Positions 52,101-61,100 of a stretch of DNA of 64,000 nucleotides are shown piece after piece. Each line of letters starts with the position of its first letter. The first letter of the stretch is position 1. The position numbers were made by a program, and so were the translations under genes. The notes beneath the pieces were generated by a model, which worked only from the letters and a program-made list of their open reading frames with translations, made no database searches and was not told the origin of the DNA. The DNA is taken from assembly GCA_029237695.1 (NCBI GenBank), contig CM055279.1:21083919-21147918 (forward strand), given 5' to 3'. The DNA is from Conchocele bisecta. Lineage: Eukaryota > Mollusca > Bivalvia > Lucinida > Thyasiridae.

Positions 52101-55100
52101 TGTACTGCCACCACGTGTCTGTGGTTACGTCAATCAATGAAATAAATCATGAATAATGCCTTAATGACATTCCACGACATTTAAATTATTGGGCTTTCAC
52201 ACACAAGTGGACATCAATGTTATCTTGAGTGCGCTTCAGTGGAACCTCACAAATCCGGACACTCTTTTTGTGAATCTCCTCTGTAATTATGGTTATTTGC
52301 ATTCAACTACATGTTAGAGATGGCCTTATCTGTTGCTGGGACGTTAAACCATTTCACCACCGTACTGTTTTTGTAGAAACTAAGAACACCCTACCATGGC
52401 AGCAGCCAAAGTTCCCGACGAACTGTTTCAAATTGACCACGTGTACTGTCACCACGTGTCTGTCAATCAATGAAACAAACGATTAATCCCTCAATAACAT
52501 ACCACGACATTTAAATTATTGGGCTTTCAAATACTTGTGGACATGAATGTTATTTTAAGCACGCTACAGAGGAACCTCTCAAAACCGGGCACCCTGGGGA
52601 TCCCCAGGGTGTCCGATATGAGAGATTCCACTGTGTCCGCTTGTTAAGAGTCTCCAATACATGTCGGGGATGTCTAGCTCTTGCTATGACGTTTAAACAC
52701 ATTCACAACCTGATTGTATTTGTAGAAACTGACCCTTCTCTGTTTGACCTTAGCTGTTGCTGCGACGTTAAACCCTTTCACCGCTTGACTGTATTTGCAG
52801 AAGCTGAGAAGACGCCACCGTGGCAGCAGGAGCCAAAGTTCCCAACGGAATGTTTCAACCTGACCGTGTACTGCCACCACGTGTCTGTGATGCCGTCTAT
52901 TCGCAAATACCAGCGTCGACTCCGCGCCATGCGGGAGTTGTCCCGTCTCATCGAGGAAATGGAGGCCGCCGAAGTTCATTGGGGACACGTGCCGAACGCT
53001 CACCACCGAAACCGTGAACTCATTAAGAAATGGAAGTCCCAATCACAGGTATTTAGACTAAGCAACATGCCGACAAATTCCGCCAGTTGTTAACAACGTG
53101 CAAAATACGTCTATTTTATACCCCCACGCACGATTTGTGCGGGGTATATTGGAGTCAGGTTGTCCATCTGTCCGTCCGCCTTCTGTTTCCTTCATCGAAC
53201 GTTCTCAATATTTCATGCATGCATTCCTCTAAGGCTCTACTATCATGCTGTAACAAATCGTGACCGTCCAACCTCCGCTGATCCCAAGGTCAAGGTCACA
53301 TACTCTTTACAAAACTTAACATCAGAGAAATAGGTTTTATAACTTCTATTTCTTTCAATGAAAATTCTTAATATTTCACGCATGTATTCCTCTAAGGGAT
53401 CATGCTGTGATAAACCATGACCGTCCAACCCCCTCTGATCTCAAGGTCACATACTTGGTCTCTTTACAAAACTTACCATCAGAGAAATATGTTATAACCT
53501 CTATTTCCTTCATCCACTATTAACATGCATAAATGAAATATTAAGAATTTTGGCAAAAGGCAAAATTCTTAATATTTCATTCATGCATCTTAGTCTCTTT
53601 TAATACAAAACTTAACATCAGAGAAATATGCTATAATTTCTATTTCCTTACATCGTTAGGGGCACATGGGCCCACGCGGGGGGTATTCCGTAAGCCTCGC
53701 TTACTGACAAATCTAGTTGGCCACTGAAATGAGAAGATTGTATATAAGTGATAAGGGATATACAGTGAAATCACGATGGCTCGAAATGCCATGGGACCGC
53801 ACATTTTGTTCGAGTGATCGCATCTTTCGAGCCATCGCATTTTTCAATTTTGTTATATTTGCCGACTACTGTACCCGTCGGATTTAGGGTTTTTAAAGAA
53901 AGCACAATAGAATGTATCCATGTTTTAGATGATTATAATATTTATTCGCAGATTAGTTATCATTCAAAATTAAATAAACTTCATGTCAAAACTGTATTTA
54001 TTTCAATTATTATCAAAGACGAAAAGGAGAAAAGGTCCAGTATTCACTATAAATAGCGGCGCACATAATTAATGTAGCAGGTGGTTGTGATGTCACTCGA
54101 AACAGTGGTCTTTTCAATGGGTGTTTTTTGTTGTAACTCCCGGGTAGCCTCTCGAATAACACTGGAGTTAAAACGAAAAACGACCAATGACTTACGACAG
54201 ACTCCATTAAATCTCCGAGTGGACGAAACCCAGAATATTTAATAAATCGCCGTATGCCATTGAGCTGTTATGGGACACAAAACAACAACAACAAATTAAG
54301 AATACAATAACTTTTATTTCACAAATAATGTACAAGCATAACAATGAATAGAGTTTCCACAAATTATGTTGAAAGTTTCCGAATAATCTAATATATAATT
54401 CACAAAATGATCGCCATCAACGTTAACGATCAAATTTCACCACTTTAGGCAATTAACTGCACTTGAAAAGAAATCACATTTCACAGATAGGTAGAGCGCG
54501 GCTCGGCCTTTGATCGTAATAAGTCGGACGCGGTGGTGTGAAAATTAGTCAAACACAAACTTCGACATCAAATTCGAGTCATCGTATAGCAAAATAGCGA
54601 GAAATGTGTCCGCGGGACTTGACAATTGTTTCGAGTGATCGCATTTTTCAAGGAGTTGCATTTCGAGCCATCGCATGTAAAATATACATTAAACATATAG
54701 GGAAAATTATCGGGACCGCGACGCCATTTCGAGCGAGCCCGACATTACGAGCCATCGCATTTCGAGCCATCGCGATTTCACTGTATATACACATGTGAGA
54801 TGTGGGTTTTTAGCTCGACTATTCGAAGAATAAGTAAAGTTTATGTTGTCACCCCGGCGTCGGCGTCACCGTCACGCCTTGGTTAAGGTTTTTAATCAAC
54901 CTTGTATATGGAATACTACTGGCCCTGCACCCACCATACTTGCACAACTTCATCTCCTAGTGATGTACATCAATAACCCCTGATCTATATTTGACCTTGA
55001 CCTACATTTCCTCTTGAATTACTTAGTTAATTCCCATTGGTTAAGGTTTTTAGTCAAGCTTGTATATGCAATACTCCTGGCCCTACACCCACCATACTTG

Positions 55101-58100
55101 AACAACTTCATCTCCTGGTGATATACATCAACAACCCCTGACCTATATTTGACCTTGACCTACATTTAACCTGAATTACATAGTTAATTCCCCTTGGTTA
55201 AGGTTTTTGTTTTTAGTCAACCTTGGTAAGGTTATTTTTAGTCAAGCTTGTACATGGAATACTAGTGTGCATACAGACACCATACTTGGACAACCTTTTC
55301 TCATAGGGATGTACATCAATAACCCCTGATCTATATTTGACCTTGACCTACATTTCCTCTTGAATTACTTAGTTAATTCCCCTTGGTTAACGTTTTTAGT
55401 CAAGCTTGTATATGGAATATTCCTGGCCATACACCCACCATACTTGGACAACTTCATCTCCTAGTGATGTACATCAACGACCACTGACCTATATTTGACC
55501 TTCACCTACATTTAACCTTGAATTACTTAGTTAATTCCCCTTGGTTAAGCTTTTTAGTCAACCTCGGTTAAGGTTTTTAGTCAAGCTTGTACATGGAATA
55601 CTATTGTGCATACAGACACCATACTTGGACAACCTTTTCTCATAGGGATGTACATCAATAACCCCTGATCTATATTTGACCTTGACCTACATTTCCTCTT
55701 GAATTACTTAGTTAATTCCCCTTGGTTAAGGTTTTTAGTCAAGCTTGTATATGGAATACTCCTGGCCCTACACCAACCATACTTGGACAACTTCATTTCC
55801 TAGTGATGTACATCAACAACCCCTGACCTATATTTGACCTTGACCTACATTTAACTTTGAATTACTTAGTTAATTCCCCTTGGTTAAGGTTTTTAGTCAA
55901 GCTTGTACATGGAATACTATTGTGCATACTAACACCATACTTGGACAACCTTTTCTCATAGCGATGTACATCAATAACCCCTGATCTATATTTGACCTTG
56001 ACCTACATTTCCTCTTGAATTACCTACTTAATTCTCCTTGGTTAAGGTTTTTAGTCAAGCTTGTAGATGCAATACTCCTGGCCCTACACCAACCATACTT
56101 GGACAACTTCATCTCCTAGTGATGTACATCAATAATCCCTGACCTATATTTGACCATGACCTACTTTTATCCTTGGATTACTTTCTTATTTCCCCTTGGT
56201 TTAAGGTTTTTAGTCAAGCTTTGTATTGGAATATTCCTGGGCCTACAGCAACCATACTTGGAAAACTTCATCTCCTAGTGATGTACATCAATAACCTCTG
56301 ACCTATATCTGACATTGACCTACATTTAACCTTGAATTACTTACTTAATTTCCCTTGGTTAAGGTTTTTAGTCAACCTTGGTTAAGGTTTTTATGCAGGC
56401 CGCGGCCAGTTTGACCTACATTTAACCTTGAATTACTTACTTAATTTCCCTTGGTTAAGGTTTTTAGTCAACCTTGGTTATGGTTTTTATGCAGCCCGCG
56501 GCCACCTTGTTTTTCAAGTTATGTGTACATCGACAACCCTCGTAGTCGAGCTATGCTGTTCTCCTACAGCTCTTGTTACATCTGCGACCAATGATGGCCC
56601 AGATCTGTCGGTGCATTATCATGAACGGATGGGGGCAATTGAATTAAATATATCATGTCAATGATGCCCCAGAAGTTCTAATTAAGGAATAAAGCCATGG
56701 GCTGTTGCGTTTCCTGGGGTTCACCATGCATTTGGTCTGTTTAAAGTGCGTGGAGTCCTTTGGATTCCTCACAAACTTTAAACAGACCAAATGTATTATG
56801 CACCCCAGTAAACGCAACAGCCCATGATTTTCTTACATTTATTTACACTGAATTTTCTGGTAGCTTCAATAATGTAAATAAGCAAATATGGCGTTAAAAT
56901 TAAGAATGAACTTTTACATCATTTTGTCGCAATTGCGCAACAACGGCGTGTGACGTCATGTGGGGCTACTGTAATGTACTGGGATATAAATGCAATACGT
57001 TGAATGGGCGTTTCCATTATGAATGTAAGGACAGTGTAAATATTGAAAGTTACTCTGGATTTTCCAAGTTCGGTACATTTAACCTATTTATATGACTGAT
57101 CTATAAAAATCTATGTTCTTCAATCCTGAATAACATAACAAGCATAAATTGACCTGCTCATCAGTTTTTGAAGTCAGAATACATATATTAGTATCACCAA
57201 TCCCATACAAAAGTAATACTGATAAAGACGTCTTTGAAATGTGAAAATATGATTATAGTATATGTTTAAATATATCACTTGCCAATTGTATGCTATTGTT
57301 TGGGTTGGTCACAGTCAAATGCAATAATTAAATTAAATTAAGTATTGAGAAGATAGCCAGTTGTGGTAAAATTTGAATCTGTTGTCAAATTTACCATAGC
57401 CAGATGAGTAAGATGTGTGCGTAGGTGGGTGTCAATTTACTGCTATACCGAGAAGATGACCAGTTGGAAGTGTTGTTTAATTTCAATCAAATTTACCATA
57501 GTTAGCCATTAGGAATGATGCATATATGTGGCCCTGAAATGGGGCTTATGGGTTTTGCAACCAGTGAAGATCCAGATCAGCCTGTGCATCCGCACAGTCT
57601 GATCAGGTTCTACACTGTTCGTCATTCCATCGATGAAACACCCGTCATGCTTCTAACAAGCAATGTATATTGTTGTCCTGCTATATGAGCGTGCTATTTG
57701 ATCTGGATCTACACTGGTCACAATTGCCGTCAGCCCCGTTTCTCCAGTCAGTGTCACGTATATGTCTGTACCTCCAGCGACTACAAAAGAGTAAGCTGTG
57801 TGCGGAGGCTGGGGTGTGTGACGAATCTCTGCTGCGACGAAGTCTCCAGTTCTACAGCCTCCTATCGGATTATATCCTCCGGTTGGCCGACCCACTCAAC
57901 AACGGGTATGTCTGCCCATTATTTTCTATGTTCATTCCAGACATCGGGTCAATGTCTTGTCAAAATTACAAATAAAGCCATTGAGACATTGAAAATTACA
58001 GACTGATGCATTGTCTACGTACTAAAACTCACATTTGTATACAAAGTATGTCAAGGGGTATATAGTTTTAGTCATTCCGTCCGTCCATTCGTGAGATTTG

Positions 58101-61100
58101 CATTAAAGTTTTTATTTTATTTGTCAGTTCCGGCAATGGCTGGGGGTATCCATGAGGTCACTTACTCTGCTCACTTGCTGTAGTCATGTCAAATAAATTC
58201 ATTACAATTTGTAACTCAAATGTCTCCAGTGTCTAGTGCGCTATCCTGCTTTCATCACATACAACTTTCATATTTATATGCCAACAGATTAGTCGATGCT
58301 ACATTACTTTTTAAGTTGCTGTATCGATATGTTTTGTTTTTTTCGTCATGATGAACAGTGAAGCCCTGTAGCCGATTTCACCAACATTGCAAAGTATACT
58401 TTCCTAGCAAAGTATACTTTGAGGGAGCAATTATTTATTTTTCCTGAAATGCATTATTTCACATAGAACTAACGACTGCATATATTTGATGATTAAAAGT
58501 ATGCAGAATTATTATACTGAATTTATTACATTATCACAGCCAAATTGGCTGTGATAATGTAATAAATTCAGTATAATAAAAATTAATAAATTTATGCTAA
58601 AATTGAAAATTTCTCCCTCAAAGTATACTTTGATAGGAAAGTATTCTTTGCAATGTTGGTGAAACGGGCTACTGATCTGGTGGTACCAATGCCCTGGCTA
58701 TTATAACGTTCGCCCATGTCCAGCTGTGGATAAACATTTGCTGTGGCACAAGGGAACTGTTTAAACCCCAAGGCCGTAGGCCGCGGGTTCAAACAGTTCC
58801 CGAGTGCCACGGCAAAAGTTTACCCACGGACCTGGTCGAACGTTATTGTTACATTTCCGTCGGAAATATTGTATAATTTGAGCATATATGCAGTACTTTC
58901 GGTACTTTGATCACCCGTTCCATTCAAACAGTTGATTTACATATACATTTTCCGGGGCTGCAGTACACGTCGCGTGATGTAACCGCAGCAATTTCAAAAT
59001 TTCAGTGCGACCGTTGTGAACTTGTCTGGTGACGTAATGAGACGCATTCATTACATAGGTGTTGGCTTGGCCCCGCAATGAGAATTGTCTACAGCCATGG
59101 TCAAACAGCTCGCGCTGTACGTTTGAACACGGCTGTGAGCGGTGTCGAACAACGGCAGTCTTGTAACAATGTTGGTTTACACTCGTCAAAATAAGACAGA
59201 AAGCCCAGATTTTTCAGACCATGATGGTCTGAAAAATCTGTGCGTTTTGTCTTACTTTTTCTGCTCTTGTTATCTTTTTCAGACATGTGTTACCGCTTCC
59301 TGCAGAAATACCAAGACTGTTCGCGGCATTGCCTGAGTTTTATCTGGAAGATTTAGCCGAGTTCTTTCTCTTTGTAATACAGTAAGCACACAGTTATACA
59401 TTGGGAAAACATGCAGGGACATGGGTATTGGGATTATATTTGTTGGGCTCAGATGTGGATGAAAGGTGAGCAAAACTGTTGGTAAATAAAAGAGCATTTT
59501 ACGGTAGATTTGTATCGGTTTTATGAACATACATGACCCTTTGGGTGACCTGAAAAAGTCAAATACCGGTAGAAATAAAAAATAAAACTTTATTTAAGGA
59601 ATAAAACCATGGGCTGTTGCGTTTAGTGGGGTGTACAATACATTTGGTCTGTTTAAAGTTTGCGAGGAGTCTTTGTTTTACGTCATTTTGTCGCAATTGC
59701 TGGAACAGCAACGTTGCCGGTCAATAGCGTGACGTTATTGACAACGACGTGATGTTATTGACAACGACGTGATGTTATTGACAACGACGTGATGTTATTG
59801 ACAACAACATGATGTTATTGACAACGACGTGATGTTATTGACAATGACATGATGTTATTGACAACGGCATGATGTTATTGACAATGACGTGATGTTATTG
59901 ACAACGACGTGATGTTATTGACAACGACGATGAACATCCTGTATTTTAATGACGTCAAACAGACTTTAATGAATCAACAACGTCGCGTGACGTCACGTGG
60001 GGCTAATGTAATGTACTGGGATATAAACGCAATATGTTGAATGTGCGTTTCCATTATGAATGTAAGGACAGTGTAAATATTATTGAAAACAAAAAGTAGC
60101 ATAAAGCCAATATTTGCAAATACTAAAGATCCAGGTGAGCCGGCTCGTACAGAGCCATCTCCTCACGATCTTCAGTGTTTGTCGTTATTTAAAGATTTTG
60201 AAACAATATTTCTGTTTATGTCCCCGGTCTCTGTAGTTCCAGGAGTTATATACATGTCGTGTTTGGACCGTGTGTCGGAGTGTCTCCAATATGCTACTGG
60301 GGGCATTTGTCTGGAGACGGGCCATATTTTATTGTTTACTCGGACAATAATTCCAATACATGTGTTTGCAAACACTGAAGATCCAGATGATCATCAGGAT
60401 CTGCAGTAATTGTAATTATACCCCCCCCCACCCCCCCCCCCACCCCCCCCGAAGTCAACTTGTCCGTCCGTCTGTCCGTCCGTCCGTCCGTCCGTCCGAG
60501 TTCATATTTTACCCGCCCCTTCTCTGACACTCATACATCATTCTGCAACAAACCTACGACCCCCATTTATGCCAGGGGTCAAGGTCACGGATTTAGAAAT
60601 TTAGAAAAAAAAACGAAAACTTAACAATTGTAAATTTCCTTTTAACTTCTCTTTCCCTTTGCGGAAATCTTTCATATTTTACCCGCCCCTTCTCTGACAC
60701 TCATACACCATTCTGCAACAAACCTGCGACCCCCATTTATGCCAGGGCTCAAGGTCACGACTTTGCTTTTTTCAACTGGAACCACCATCGCACTCTCCAT
60801 ATGTGCTGACATAGTCTTTTATCTGAAAATGATAGTATGCGAGCTGGAATTCATTCTAGGTCAGGGCTGACGCGGGGGGGTATTCCGTAAGCCCCCGCTC
60901 AAATCTAGTTATTTTAAGGTTTAAAACAATAATGTACCTGTTTTTTCTAAATTGTTCCAGTTAACAGACCAAGTTATATATTTAAGGGTGGAAGGGTTAA
61001 GGGCTGTGAACCTGTTGTCAGCCAATAGCGTGTCCTGTATTCCATAATAACCTTAAAGAGTATGACACCATTTGTTTTGCGACACGCCAATCAAAACATT

